DNA of 64,000 nucleotides, from contig CACHSZ010000001.1 of NCBI GenBank assembly GCA_902582755.1, forward strand, positions 295,982 through 359,981, in the 5' to 3' direction. The notes below the pieces were generated by a model. It was not told the DNA's origin. It was given only the letters and a program-made list of their open reading frames with translations, and did not search any database. This stretch comes from an uncultured Alphaproteobacteria bacterium (GTDB lineage Bacteria; Pseudomonadota; Alphaproteobacteria; HIMB59; GCA-002718135). Numbering within the stretch: the stretch's first letter is position 1; each line of letters starts with the position of its first letter. This document shows, piece after piece, positions 17,501 through 26,609 of the stretch. The position numbers and the translations under genes were made by a program.

Positions 17501-17528
17501 AATTATTCTTGTCTCCTAATTATTTTAT

Positions 17529-18542
17529 ATGATTAATTTTATACAATTTACTCTCACAAGAGCAGGACTTGCAATTATAACTTTGCTTCTTGTATGCTTT
17601 ATTGTTTTTTCATTAATGGAATTAGTTCCTGGAACTTGTGCTGAAAGATATCTAGCATTTAAAAATACACAAGGATCACAAATAACTTATGAAGACATAG
17701 AAAAAGAAAAAATTCGTTTAGGTTTAGATAAACCTTTTTTGTATAGATATGGCAAATGGGTTTCCAATATAGTTTTTAATGGAGATTTTGGTGATAGTTG
17801 TATTCTAAGAATGAATATTAATGAATTATTAAGTGGAAGATTTACTTTATCTTTAACAATATGTTTGGTTGCACTAATATTTTCATATTTAATTGCCATA
17901 CCAGTTGGGATCATATCGGCCACGACAAAATATGCATCATTAGATAATACGCTTAAATTTATTAGTTATCTTGGAATAGCACTTCCTAATTTTTTAGTAG
18001 CACTCTGTATTATGCTTTTTATGACTGTTTACTATGGAGATACGATGACAGGTTTATTCTCTCAAGAATATGAAAACGAACCCTGGTCATCAGCAAAACT
18101 ATTTGATTTTTTAAGTAGAGCTTGGCTTCCAATATTTGTTTTAGGTTGGAATGCAACTGCCTTTGCTCTTCAAACAGTTAGAGCACTAATGCTAGATGAA
18201 AATGATAAACTATATGTAATGGCTGCAAGGGCTAGAGGAATATCAGGAATGAGTTTGTTGTGGAGATATCCAGCAAAACATTCTTTAGGTCCAGTAATCA
18301 ATTCTATAGGTTTCGACCTTAATCGTATATTTAGTGCATTGCCGATTGTGGCCTTAATTTTAATTCTTACAGAAGCTGGGGCATTGTTGATTGAAGCTTT
18401 AGCAAGATCAAATGATCAGCAATTAGCAGGTGCAATTATTTTTCTTCTAACAGCAACAATTGTTTTTGTAAATTTTATAACGGATATTATTTTAGCTATA
18501 ATTGATCCAAGAATAAGAAAAGGAGTTATGGGTGGAGGTTAG
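17529..18542 (+). CDS. Dpp/Opp-type ABC transporter permease (DppB-like)
   Basis: The 337-residue membrane protein begins F-I-Q-F-T-L-T-R-A-G-L-A and has six predicted membrane segments. It shows the DppB pattern L-V-P-G-T near residue 33, G-L-D-K-P-F-L-Y-R-Y near 62, and the ATPase-contacting loop A-A-R-A-R-G-I-S-G near 235. It forms the channel with the 18532 product for the ligand of the 15388 protein. It begins without a clear ribosome-binding site just after the hairpin and overlaps the next gene by 11 bases. Confidence 0.9.
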   Translation: MINFIQFTLTRAGLAIITLLLVCFIVFSLMELVPGTCAERYLAFKNTQGSQITYEDIEKEKIRLGLDKPFLYRYGKWVSNIVFNGDFGDSCILRMNINELLSGRFTLSLTICLVALIFSYLIAIPVGIISATTKYASLDNTLKFISYLGIALPNFLVALCIMLFMTVYYGDTMTGLFSQEYENEPWSSAKLFDFLSRAWLPIFVLGWNATAFALQTVRALMLDENDKLYVMAARARGISGMSLLWRYPAKHSLGPVINSIGFDLNRIFSALPIVALILILTEAGALLIEALARSNDQQLAGAIIFLLTATIVFVNFITDIILAIIDPRIRKGVMGGG

Positions 18543-19692
18543 TAATCAAAAAAAAGAAGCTTATTATACTGCAACGCAGATGCAGTTAGTAAGAACACGC
18601 TTTTTTGGAAATAGATCTGCAATGATTGCTGGTTCTATTTTATTATTTATGATTATTTGTAGTCTATTTGCAGATTTTCTATCTCCTTATGATCCAACAA
18701 TTAAAGGAAGAGATAAAGATTATGAAAACGGAGCACCTCAAATTCCAATGTTTTGGGATGATAATGGATTTTCTGCTAGGCCGTTTTTACACACATTAGA
18801 AAAGTATAGAGGAGCAGATACAAATTTTAGATGGGTCTATAAAGTTGATACTGAAAAAAGAAGATACGTTTATTTTTTTGTTGAAGGATGGGAATATAAA
18901 GTTTTTGATTTTAATATAAATCTTCCAGGAAAAATTTTAGATTTTAAAATTCCAGGTTTTACATTTAATACTCATTTATTTGGAGTTGAAGAAGGCGGTA
19001 TCCATATATTTGGCACAGATAAGGCAGGAAAAGATTTATTCAGTAGAACCTTAAGCGCAATTTACATTTCACTGGCTGTTGGAACTCTTGGTGTATTTAT
19101 ATCTTTTGTTCTATCCCTAATAATAGGCGGGATCTCAGGTTACTATGGTGGTTGGATTGATAGCGTATTACAAATGTTTACTGATGCAATTCGAACGGTT
19201 CCACCCATACCTCTGTTTATGTGTCTTGCTGCCTTTGCGCCATTAGAATGGAGTTCTGAATTACGTTTCTTTTTTATATCTTGTTTGCTTGGATTAATTT
19301 CATGGCCAACACTTGCAAGAAGAGTAAGAACACATTTACTTAGTGAAAGAAGCCAAGAATATATTCTTGCTGCAAAACTTTGTGGAGCATCATCTACTCA
19401 CATTATTGTAAGACACTTATTACCAAGTTTCACGAGTTATATTATTGTGGATTTAGTCATTAGTTTTCCATACATGTTATTATCTGAAACGGCTTTAAGT
19501 TTTATAGGACTTGGTTTGAGAGAACCGGTAAACTCTTTAGGTGTACTTTTGCAAAATGCAACAAAAGCCGACGTACTTTTAAACTATCAATGGTATTTTA
19601 TCCCTGTATTTTTCTTAGTCGTATTAATTTTAACATTTGTCTATGTAGGGGATGGATTACGTGATGCAGCAGATCCTCATAAGGTAAAGTAA
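18532..19692 (+). CDS. Dpp/Opp-type ABC transporter permease (DppC-like) with periplasmic insertion
   Basis: The GTG start at 18532 has AAAAGGAG six bases upstream and is preferred over a later ATG. The 386-residue protein is about 90 longer than DppC. The extra length is a soluble insertion, roughly residues 45-160, between the first and second membrane segments, ending at the conserved H-I-F-G-T-D-K-A-G-K-D-L-F-S-R. The loop A-A-K-L-C-G-A-S-S near 282 contacts the ATPases. Such insertions are known in YejE-like permeases and may touch the binding protein. Confidence 0.9.
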   Translation: MEVSNQKKEAYYTATQMQLVRTRFFGNRSAMIAGSILLFMIICSLFADFLSPYDPTIKGRDKDYENGAPQIPMFWDDNGFSARPFLHTLEKYRGADTNFRWVYKVDTEKRRYVYFFVEGWEYKVFDFNINLPGKILDFKIPGFTFNTHLFGVEEGGIHIFGTDKAGKDLFSRTLSAIYISLAVGTLGVFISFVLSLIIGGISGYYGGWIDSVLQMFTDAIRTVPPIPLFMCLAAFAPLEWSSELRFFFISCLLGLISWPTLARRVRTHLLSERSQEYILAAKLCGASSTHIIVRHLLPSFTSYIIVDLVISFPYMLLSETALSFIGLGLREPVNSLGVLLQNATKADVLLNYQWYFIPVFFLVVLILTFVYVGDGLRDAADPHKVK

Positions 19693-19693
19693 T

Positions 19694-20683
19694 ATGAGTC
19701 ATTTATTAGAAGTAAAAAATTTAGATGTAAAATTTGATACTGATGAAGGTAGAATTACAGCAGTTGAAAATATTTCTCTTTCTGTAGATCAAGGTGAAGT
19801 ACTTGGTATAGTTGGTGAATCCGGATCAGGTAAATCTGTGACTGCTAAATCGATTATGAAATTAAATCCAGGTAATACTTCTTATAATGAAGATGCAGAA
19901 ATAATTTTAGACAACGAAAATGTTCTTCAATTTACCTCTAAGCAAGACTTAAAAAAAATAAGAGGTGGTAAAGTATCAATGATTTTTCAAGAGCCTATGG
20001 CAAGTTTTGCTCCAGCAATAAAAATTGGCGCACAAATGGTTGAGCAATTACTAATTCATAAAAATATTAATAAAGAGGAAGCAAAATCAATATCCATAAA
20101 CATGCTAAAAAGAGTAGGCATAGCAGATGCAGAAAAACGGTTTAATCAATATGCATTTGAATTATCTGGGGGAATGCGTCAAAGAGCAATGATAGCTATG
20201 GCACTATCCACTATGCCTAAACTTTTATTAGCAGATGAGCCAACAACTGCTTTAGACGTAACAATTCAAGCTCAAGTAATTAATCTAATTAAAGATATTA
20301 TTAAAGAATATCAAATGGGAGTAATATTTATTACTCACGATCTAGGTGTTATTGCTCAGGTAGCTGATCATGTAGCGGTTATGTATTTGGGAAGTGTAGT
20401 GGAGAAAGGTCCAGTAAATGAGATCCTTAAAAATCCAAAACATCCTTATACAAAAGGGCTATTACAAGCTTTACCTGATATAAATAACTTAGACGCACCG
20501 TTATCTCCAATACCTGGAAATATTCCAAGTCCATTAGATAGACCAACAGGGTGTGTATTTAGAACTAGATGCCCCCATCATAATACGGAGGGAAAAGATG
20601 GTAAAATAGAAATGAAATTAATTGAAGTTGAACCAGGTCACTGGGTTGATCAATGTGGAATTAAGTGTGGTCAAAATGGGTGA
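19694..20683 (+). CDS. Dpp/Opp-type ABC transporter ATP-binding protein (DppD-like)
   Basis: The 329-residue cytoplasmic ATPase has Walker A G-E-S-G-S-G-K-S near residue 40, the signature L-S-G-G-M-R-Q-R near 155, Walker B L-L-A-D-E-P-T-T-A-L-D near 175, an H-loop I-T-H-D, and the oligopeptide-family C-terminal domain with cysteines (G-C-V-F-R-T-R-C-P-H). It powers the transporter with the next gene product. It starts one base after the DppC-like gene and its 3' end overlaps the next ATPase by eight bases. Confidence 0.93.
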   Translation: MSHLLEVKNLDVKFDTDEGRITAVENISLSVDQGEVLGIVGESGSGKSVTAKSIMKLNPGNTSYNEDAEIILDNENVLQFTSKQDLKKIRGGKVSMIFQEPMASFAPAIKIGAQMVEQLLIHKNINKEEAKSISINMLKRVGIADAEKRFNQYAFELSGGMRQRAMIAMALSTMPKLLLADEPTTALDVTIQAQVINLIKDIIKEYQMGVIFITHDLGVIAQVADHVAVMYLGSVVEKGPVNEILKNPKHPYTKGLLQALPDINNLDAPLSPIPGNIPSPLDRPTGCVFRTRCPHHNTEGKDGKIEMKLIEVEPGHWVDQCGIKCGQNG

Positions 20684-21662
20684 TAATTTAATTTCAGTAA
20701 ATAATGTTTCAGTAAATTTTGATTATCAAGAAAATTTTATTTCAAAAAAACAAAAAATACATGCTGTAAACAATATCAATATCAAAATTAAAAAAGGATC
20801 TTTTTTTGGTTTAGTGGGTGAATCTGGTTCAGGAAAAACTACTCTTGGTAGAGCAATACTTGGAGCTAATAAAATTAGTTCTGGAAATGTTATTTTTCAT
20901 GACGATGAAAGAGATTATGATTTAACAGATATGAACAAACAAGATTTAAAGGAATATAGAAAAAAAGCTCAATTAATTTTTCAAGATCCTTATGCTGCTT
21001 TAAGTCCAAGAATGACAGTGAGGGATATTATTGCAGAGCCTTTAGAAGTGATGAGAATAACAAACTCAAGACAAGAGACTGATGAAAGAGTAAGAGATAT
21101 CGCAGCTAAATGCAGACTAAATATTGAGCATTTACGAAGATTCCCTCATGCATTTTCTGGAGGACAAAGACAAAGAATATCAATTGCAAGAGCCTTAGTA
21201 AGTAATCCAAAATTTATAGTAGCAGACGAAAGTGTTGCTGCTTTAGATGTATCAATACAAGCAGATATATTAAATCTTTTAAAACAACTTCAAACCGAGC
21301 TTAACCTAACTTATTTATTCATAAGTCATGATTTAAGTGTAGTAGCTCATGTATGTGATGTTGTTGCAGTTATGTATTTGGGGCACATAGTTGAAATGGG
21401 ACCCTCAAGAGAATTATTTAAGAACCCAAAACATTCTTACACAAAGGCACTATTATCTTCTATTCCATCAATTGATCCAGAGAAAAGATCTGAAGCTATA
21501 GAACTAAAGGGAGAAATACCTAGCGCATTAAATCCACCTCCAGGTTGTGTGTTTAGAACCAGATGTCCTAATCCTGGAGTAGATTGCAAAGGTGGAGAAA
21601 TAAAAATGGGCCTTATTGAAGTTGAACCAGGTCACTGGGTAGACCAGTGTTGTGTTTTATAA
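20676..21662 (+). CDS. Dpp/Opp-type ABC transporter ATP-binding protein (DppF-like)
   Basis: I start this at ATG 20676 (M-G-D-N-L-I-S-V-N-N), because the longer frame from 20622 only translates the end of the previous gene in another frame. The 328-residue ATPase has Walker A G-E-S-G-S-G-K-T, Q-loop F-Q-D-P-Y-A-A-L, signature F-S-G-G-Q-R-Q-R, Walker B F-I-V-A-D-E-S with the usual DppF Ser in place of Pro, and the C-terminal cysteine motif C-V-F-R-T-R-C-P. It is the second ATPase of this importer. Confidence 0.93.
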   Translation: MGDNLISVNNVSVNFDYQENFISKKQKIHAVNNINIKIKKGSFFGLVGESGSGKTTLGRAILGANKISSGNVIFHDDERDYDLTDMNKQDLKEYRKKAQLIFQDPYAALSPRMTVRDIIAEPLEVMRITNSRQETDERVRDIAAKCRLNIEHLRRFPHAFSGGQRQRISIARALVSNPKFIVADESVAALDVSIQADILNLLKQLQTELNLTYLFISHDLSVVAHVCDVVAVMYLGHIVEMGPSRELFKNPKHSYTKALLSSIPSIDPEKRSEAIELKGEIPSALNPPPGCVFRTRCPNPGVDCKGGEIKMGLIEVEPGHWVDQCCVL

Positions 21663-21693
21663 AAAAGTATCTTTTAAAAACACATAACATTTT

Positions 21694-22593
21694 ATGAAAA
21701 GTAATTTATTTTTAGCTGTAATCCTATCACTTTCAGGTTTGTTCTTATTAGATTGTATGGGCATAGCGATAAAGTTTTTGCGAAACGATTACCCAGCTGC
21801 TCAACTTTCTGTTTTTCGAAATTTATTTGGGATGATTCCATGTGTTATTGCTTTATATTTTTCACAAGATTGGCATCGCAAAGGTAGACAAATAAAAATA
21901 ACGCAATGGAAGTTAGGATTATTTCGTGGAGTTTTTGTAGCCTTAGCTCAATTGTGTCTATACACTTCTTATGCTTACCTCCCTTTTGCTTTAGTTGCTA
22001 CCATGGAATACACAGGACCTATGATGGTTACTCTTCTTGCCATTCCTATATTAGGTGAAAAATTTGGTTGGTACAAAATGAGTGCTGTAATTTCTGGATT
22101 TGCGGGTATCGTTTTAATTATGCAGCCTTGGTCATCAGACTTTAATTATATGTTATTACTTCCTATCCTTGCTGCTTTTGGATATTCATTAGCAAGGGTA
22201 ACATCTTTAAGTTTTGAGGATCACGTTCCTTCACCTCTTATCAACTTATACGGTCAAACAGGAACGATCATAGTTGCATGTATGTTAGTATTGTTTTTTG
22301 ATATGTGGGAAAATTTCAAAAGTATAAATGATTTCTTAATAGTTTGTGTAATGGGAATTGCAGGAGGATCTGGTACTTTACTATTAATATATGGTGCTAG
22401 AAAAGCAGAACTTAGCAAAATTATGCCATTTGATTACATTGAGATATTTTTTGCACTTATTTTAGGTTGGATATTTTTTGCAGAATGGCCAGTTGATCAA
22501 CTCTTCCCAGGTGCTTTTTTCATAGTTTCAGGTGGATTAATCATTTATCTTCAACAAAGAAAAAATAATTTTCAAAGATTAAGGAAAACATAA
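21694..22593 (+). CDS. EamA/DMT-family transporter
   Basis: The 299-residue protein has about ten membrane segments in two EamA repeats, opening with L-F-L-A-V-I-L-S-L-S-G-L-F-L-L-D. It lies 31 bases after the importer ATPase and overlaps the epimerase start by one base (TAATG), so it is in the same transcript. In this setting it may export a waste product, for instance a small sulfonate or organic acid formed by the pathway; that is inference only. Confidence 0.88.
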   Translation: MKSNLFLAVILSLSGLFLLDCMGIAIKFLRNDYPAAQLSVFRNLFGMIPCVIALYFSQDWHRKGRQIKITQWKLGLFRGVFVALAQLCLYTSYAYLPFALVATMEYTGPMMVTLLAIPILGEKFGWYKMSAVISGFAGIVLIMQPWSSDFNYMLLLPILAAFGYSLARVTSLSFEDHVPSPLINLYGQTGTIIVACMLVLFFDMWENFKSINDFLIVCVMGIAGGSGTLLLIYGARKAELSKIMPFDYIEIFFALILGWIFFAEWPVDQLFPGAFFIVSGGLIIYLQQRKNNFQRLRKT

Positions 22594-23645
22594 TGGAATA
22601 CAAAATTACCAAACTTCAAAATGATAAAGGTTTAGATATTGACATAGTTAATATTATTAACTCAAATAATTATAGTTTTAGTTTTTATACATATGGCGGC
22701 TATATGAGTGAAGTTTGTATTCCAATTTCTTCGAATGTTGCTGAAACAGAGGATGTATTGTTAGGTTATGCTAATTTAAATGATTGCCTGGAAGCTCATG
22801 GATATTTCAATTCAATTATTGGGAGAGTTTGTAATAGAATAGGGAAAAGTAAATTTACTCTTAATGGGGAAGAATATAATTTATATTCTAATACCAAACC
22901 TGATCATCTTCACGGTGGAGAGGTAGGTTTTAATAAAAAGATTTGGAAAATAGCTGATATTAAAAAAACAAGTAAAAGTATAAAAGTAGAGCTCACTTAC
23001 CAATCTAAACATTTAGAAGAAAATTATCCAGGCAACTTAAATTGTAAAACTATTTACGAGCTTAATAATAATAACGAAATTCTAATTTCCTTTAATGCTA
23101 CTTCTGACAAAGATACTATTGTAAATATGACTAATCATAATTATTGGAATTTTCATGGTCATAAAGATAATTATAAAAATATTACTGAGCATGTTGTCAG
23201 AATATTATCAAATCAAATTTGTGAAACAGATGAGGGGTCAATTCCTACTGGAAAGCTATTAGATGTAGTTGATACAAAATATGATCTTAATAACTCATTT
23301 GAAATAAATAATGCTTTTTTAGAAAGTGGTGGTATCGATCACAATTATGTTCTCAAAGATCATTCTATTGATAAATCTATAGCTTCCGTCTACAGTAAAA
23401 TTACTGGTTTAGGAGTTGAATACTCGACTGATCAACCTGGTATACAATTTTATACTGGGAATATGATGAAAGACTCATACGATGGCAAACATAATCGAAA
23501 TTATGGCTTACAATACGGTATGTGTTTGGAGACGCAAATTTTTCCTGATGCTATTAATCAACCAAATTTTCCATCAACTATATTAAAAGTAGGTGAAACA
23601 TATAATTCAAACACAAAAATAAAATTAAGAAATGATTTTAAATAA
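22593..23645 (+). CDS. Aldose 1-epimerase (GalM-type mutarotase)
   Basis: The 350-residue protein matches GalM: N-S-I-I-G-R-V-C-N-R-I near residue 70 (substrate-binding Asn/Arg), H-L-H-G-G near 110, T-N-H-N-Y-W-N near 183 with the catalytic His, D-H-N-Y-V-L near 249, and L-E-T-Q-I-F-P-D-A near 310 with the catalytic Glu. It speeds interconversion of sugar anomers in the cytoplasm. Mutarotases of this family also serve fucose or sulfoquinovose pathways. Its place directly before comDE-like genes makes a sulfo-sugar substrate worth considering. Confidence 0.9.
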   Translation: MEYKITKLQNDKGLDIDIVNIINSNNYSFSFYTYGGYMSEVCIPISSNVAETEDVLLGYANLNDCLEAHGYFNSIIGRVCNRIGKSKFTLNGEEYNLYSNTKPDHLHGGEVGFNKKIWKIADIKKTSKSIKVELTYQSKHLEENYPGNLNCKTIYELNNNNEILISFNATSDKDTIVNMTNHNYWNFHGHKDNYKNITEHVVRILSNQICETDEGSIPTGKLLDVVDTKYDLNNSFEINNAFLESGGIDHNYVLKDHSIDKSIASVYSKITGLGVEYSTDQPGIQFYTGNMMKDSYDGKHNRNYGLQYGMCLETQIFPDAINQPNFPSTILKVGETYNSNTKIKLRNDFK

Positions 23646-23691
23646 ATTAATTTATTGTTTTATAATTTTATATCTATAGACATCCGCTTAA

Positions 23692-24192
23692 ATGAAAATT
23701 AGTAAAAAAATCATCGATAATTTAAAAAAAGGTGGAGTAGATTTTTACTTAAGTGTTCCTTGTAAGCTATTAGCTAACATGATTGATATTCTTGAAAATG
23801 ATAAGGATGTTTATTATTCTGCTGTACCAAGAGAGGAAGAAGGTATGGGTATTTGTGCTGGGGCTTATTTAGGAAATAAATTCCCCTGTATAATGATGCA
23901 GAATACAGGAATAGGAAATTCAGTGAATGCAATTGTTTCTTTACTACAATTATATCAAATGCCTGTTGTTTTTCTAATTAGTTACAGAGGTACACCAGGT
24001 GAACCAGTAGGAGCGCAAGGTGGAATGGCGAAAATTACTGAAGATATTTTACAAACATTAAGAATTCCTATTTTGCATTGCTATTCTGAAAAAGAATTAG
24101 ATAAAATTTCAACATTTAGCAAACATGCCAAAGTTGTTGAATCTCCAGTAGCTATTTTATGTGATTTCAATTTAATGAAAGATGATACATGA
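23692..24192 (+). CDS. comD: Sulfopyruvate decarboxylase alpha subunit
   Basis: The 166-residue protein equals the N-terminal TPP-enzyme domain found as the separate ComD subunit: S-V-P-C near 21-24, R-E-E-E-G-M-G-I-C-A-G-A-Y-L-G at 47-61 with the TPP-activating glutamate, and Q-N-T-G-I-G-N-S-V-N-A. With ComE it decarboxylates 3-sulfopyruvate to sulfoacetaldehyde, known from coenzyme M synthesis and from bacterial sulfolactate degradation. The next gene overlaps by four bases (ATGA) and supplies the other half. Phosphonopyruvate decarboxylase is a close relative but is usually one fused chain. Confidence 0.85.
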   Translation: MKISKKIIDNLKKGGVDFYLSVPCKLLANMIDILENDKDVYYSAVPREEEGMGICAGAYLGNKFPCIMMQNTGIGNSVNAIVSLLQLYQMPVVFLISYRGTPGEPVGAQGGMAKITEDILQTLRIPILHCYSEKELDKISTFSKHAKVVESPVAILCDFNLMKDDT

Positions 24193-24758
24193 ACCGTTTT
24201 GACTTGTTAAATAAGATACAAAGTATTCTTAAAGATAACTTAGTTATTTGTAATATAGGTCTTCCATCTCAAGAATTGTATAAAATTAATGATCAACCAA
24301 ATTTTTTTTATATGTTAGGTAGTATGGGCTTATCATCTTCTATTGGCTTAGGCTTGGCACTATCACAAAATAAACACGTTGTTAGTATAGATGGTGATGG
24401 ATCAGTTTTAATGAATATGAATACCCTAGCAACAATAGGCAATAGAGCGCCATCAAACTATACTTTATTGATAATTGATAATGGTTCTTATGGATCAACA
24501 GGAGATCAACGAACATTTACTGATGAGAAAACTTCCTTAAAGGATGTTGCTTTAGGAGCTGGCTGCAAAAATGTGGTTGAATGTTCTGGCGAGGAAACAG
24601 TTAATGCATTGCACAAAGCCATTGCTGATAAAGATAATTCATATGTAATAATTTCAAAGATCAATTCTGGGAATGTTAAAATTGATCCCATTCCACTCAA
24701 TCCTATAACTATAAGAGATAGGTTTAGAAAGTTTATTGGAAAAGTTAAATACCTTTAA
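24189..24758 (+). CDS. comE: Sulfopyruvate decarboxylase beta subunit
   Basis: The 189-residue protein is the TPP pyrophosphate-binding half: G-D-G at 69-71 followed by N98 in I-I-D-N-G-S-Y-G gives the G-D-G-x27-N Mg/TPP motif, and G-S-T-G-D-Q-R-T follows as in ComE. It pairs with the overlapping alpha subunit gene. No methanogen-type coenzyme M genes are near, so a catabolic role in sulfolactate, DHPS or sulfoquinovose breakdown is likely. The next enzyme for sulfoacetaldehyde (Xsc or a reductase/oxidase) is not seen in this window. Confidence 0.85.
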   Translation: MNRFDLLNKIQSILKDNLVICNIGLPSQELYKINDQPNFFYMLGSMGLSSSIGLGLALSQNKHVVSIDGDGSVLMNMNTLATIGNRAPSNYTLLIIDNGSYGSTGDQRTFTDEKTSLKDVALGAGCKNVVECSGEETVNALHKAIADKDNSYVIISKINSGNVKIDPIPLNPITIRDRFRKFIGKVKYL

Positions 24759-24768
24759 TTAATATTTT

Positions 24769-25677
24769 ATGATCATTTGCGCAGGATCAATATTTACAGA
24801 TTACATAAGTAGGATTAATAAATTTCCAAAAAAACCAATTAAAGTCTTATCTAGAGGTATTGATAAAAGATTAGGCGGTTCAGCAGCGGTATCGGCATTT
24901 ACTGCAAAAATTTTGGGCTCTGATTCAAGATTCATAGGAAAATTTGGAGATGATGATTCATCAGTCTTTTTAAAAAATGAATTAAAAAAATTTTCTATTA
25001 ATACTAGTAAATCAATTTTTATAAAAAAATGTCAGTCTTCACAAAGCTTTGTAATAGAGGATACAAAAGGTGAAAGATTACTAGCAGCATACAATGATCC
25101 AAAATTACTTAATTGTAAGAAAATACCCAAATTAAATTTTAAAAAAAAGGATATTTATTCAATAGATATGAGATGGATAGATATGGCCTCTAATATTGCT
25201 ATTAATACTAATAAAAAAAATATTAAATGTGTTGCTGATCTAGATAATTTTAAAAATTCAAATAAAATTTCTGAAATCGTTAACAAAGCTTCTCACCCTA
25301 TATTTTCTGAAGAAGGCTTGAAAACTTATAAAAAAAACATCAATATGCAAAAAGCTCTTTTTCAAATATTCAATGAAACAAATAAATTTGTTGCAGTTAC
25401 TATGGGATCAAAAGGTGTTTATTGGGTTGAAAATAACTCATTATTTCATTGTAATGTTCCAAAGGTAAAAACAGTTGAAACGAATTGTGCTGGAGATGTT
25501 TTTCATGGTGCTTTTGCAACAGCTCTATCATTAAATAAATCAAATTCTCAAAGTATTCAATTAGCAGCAGCTACTGCAACTTTAAAATGTATGAAAGCTG
25601 GGGGTATATATTCAATACCAAATTTAAACAACGTAAAAAAGTTTTTAAAAAAATTAAAAATTAGAAAAATTAAATGA
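24769..25677 (+). CDS. PfkB-family carbohydrate kinase
   Basis: The 302-residue protein is a ribokinase/PfkB kinase: R-L-G-G-S-A-A-V-S-A near residue 35 binds the sugar and C-A-G-D-V-F-H-G-A-F near residue 245 holds the catalytic Asp and anion hole. The usual D-T-x-G-A-G-D reads E-T-N-C-A-G-D, with Cys in place of the first Gly. It would phosphorylate a sugar or sugar acid with ATP. Sulfofructose kinase belongs to this family, and the comDE genes upstream plus mutarotase make that a candidate; fructose, ribose or KDG are others. The end overlaps the next gene as ATGA. Confidence 0.85.
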   Translation: MIICAGSIFTDYISRINKFPKKPIKVLSRGIDKRLGGSAAVSAFTAKILGSDSRFIGKFGDDDSSVFLKNELKKFSINTSKSIFIKKCQSSQSFVIEDTKGERLLAAYNDPKLLNCKKIPKLNFKKKDIYSIDMRWIDMASNIAINTNKKNIKCVADLDNFKNSNKISEIVNKASHPIFSEEGLKTYKKNINMQKALFQIFNETNKFVAVTMGSKGVYWVENNSLFHCNVPKVKTVETNCAGDVFHGAFATALSLNKSNSQSIQLAAATATLKCMKAGGIYSIPNLNNVKKFLKKLKIRKIK

Positions 25678-26609
25678 CAAAAATTTTAATTACAGAATTT
25701 ATGGATTCACAATCATTGCAAAATATAAATAAAAAATTTGAAGTAATTTATAAAAAAGATGCTTGGCAAAATAAAGATTTTTTGGAGAAAGAAATTCAGA
25801 ATTTTGATGGCATCATTGTAAGAAATAAAACAAGTTTAGATAAGAATATTTTAATAAATGCGTTAAATTTAAAGTTTATAGGAAGATTAGGTGTTGGTCT
25901 TGATAATATAGATACAGAATACTGCAAAAAAAATAATATCATTGTTCAGCCAGCAACAGGTATGAATTCCGACTCTGTTGCTGAATACGTTGTGAATTCT
26001 TCTCTCACATTATTAAAAAAAACTCACATTATTAAAGAACAAACTCTACAAGGAAAATGGCCAAGAACATCAATTGTTACAAAAGAACTAAAAGGAAAGA
26101 TTCTTGGTTTAATAGGTTTTGGGGATATTTCTAAAAAAGTTTTAAATCTTGTAAATGTTTTTGATGTTACCTGTATTGCATATGATCCTTTTATAACTTC
26201 AAAACAAATGGAGGTAGAAAATGTTAAAAAAGTATCATTCGATGAAATTCTTAATTTGGCCGACATAATTTCTATTCATGTACCATTAAATAATGAAACT
26301 AGGTATCTATTTGACAGACAAGCGTTTATTAGAATGAAAAAACAACCAATTATAATTAATTCTTCCAGGGGTGGCGTCATCAATGAGAAAGACTTAATTG
26401 ATGCTTATAAAAATAAATATATCTCTGGTTTCGCATTAGATGTTTTTGAAAATGAACCAGTAAATGAAGCATTTTATAACAATATTACAAATGATATGAA
26501 TTGCATATTAACACCTCATATCGCAGGTGTAACTGCGGAGTCAAACGTGAGAGTAAGTAATTTTATAATTGATAAAACAAATAAATTTTTTGAAAATTTT
26601 AAAGATTAA
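25674..26609 (+). CDS. D-isomer-specific 2-hydroxyacid dehydrogenase, sulfolactate dehydrogenase candidate
   Basis: The 311-residue protein has the SerA/2-hydroxyacid dehydrogenase layout: G-R-L-G-V-G-L-D-N-I near 65, the Rossmann motif G-L-I-G-F-G-D-I near 145, and the catalytic Arg (N-S-S-R-G-G), Glu (D-V-F-E-N-E-P) and His (T-P-H-I-A-G). It would oxidise a 2-hydroxyacid with NAD. The bacterial (S)-sulfolactate dehydrogenase SlcC belongs to this family, and the gene lies two genes after comDE in one transcript, so oxidation of sulfolactate to sulfopyruvate is a reasoned but unproven role. Phosphoglycerate dehydrogenase is the alternative. The 3' end overlaps a convergent gene. Confidence 0.85.
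   Translation: MTKILITEFMDSQSLQNINKKFEVIYKKDAWQNKDFLEKEIQNFDGIIVRNKTSLDKNILINALNLKFIGRLGVGLDNIDTEYCKKNNIIVQPATGMNSDSVAEYVVNSSLTLLKKTHIIKEQTLQGKWPRTSIVTKELKGKILGLIGFGDISKKVLNLVNVFDVTCIAYDPFITSKQMEVENVKKVSFDEILNLADIISIHVPLNNETRYLFDRQAFIRMKKQPIIINSSRGGVINEKDLIDAYKNKYISGFALDVFENEPVNEAFYNNITNDMNCILTPHIAGVTAESNVRVSNFIIDKTNKFFENFKD

Noticed and set aside
23692..24758. comD and comE as one decarboxylase gene broken by a frameshift
   Set aside because: Both halves have their own start and family-typical ends, overlap as ATGA like many true pairs here, and ComD/ComE are naturally separate.
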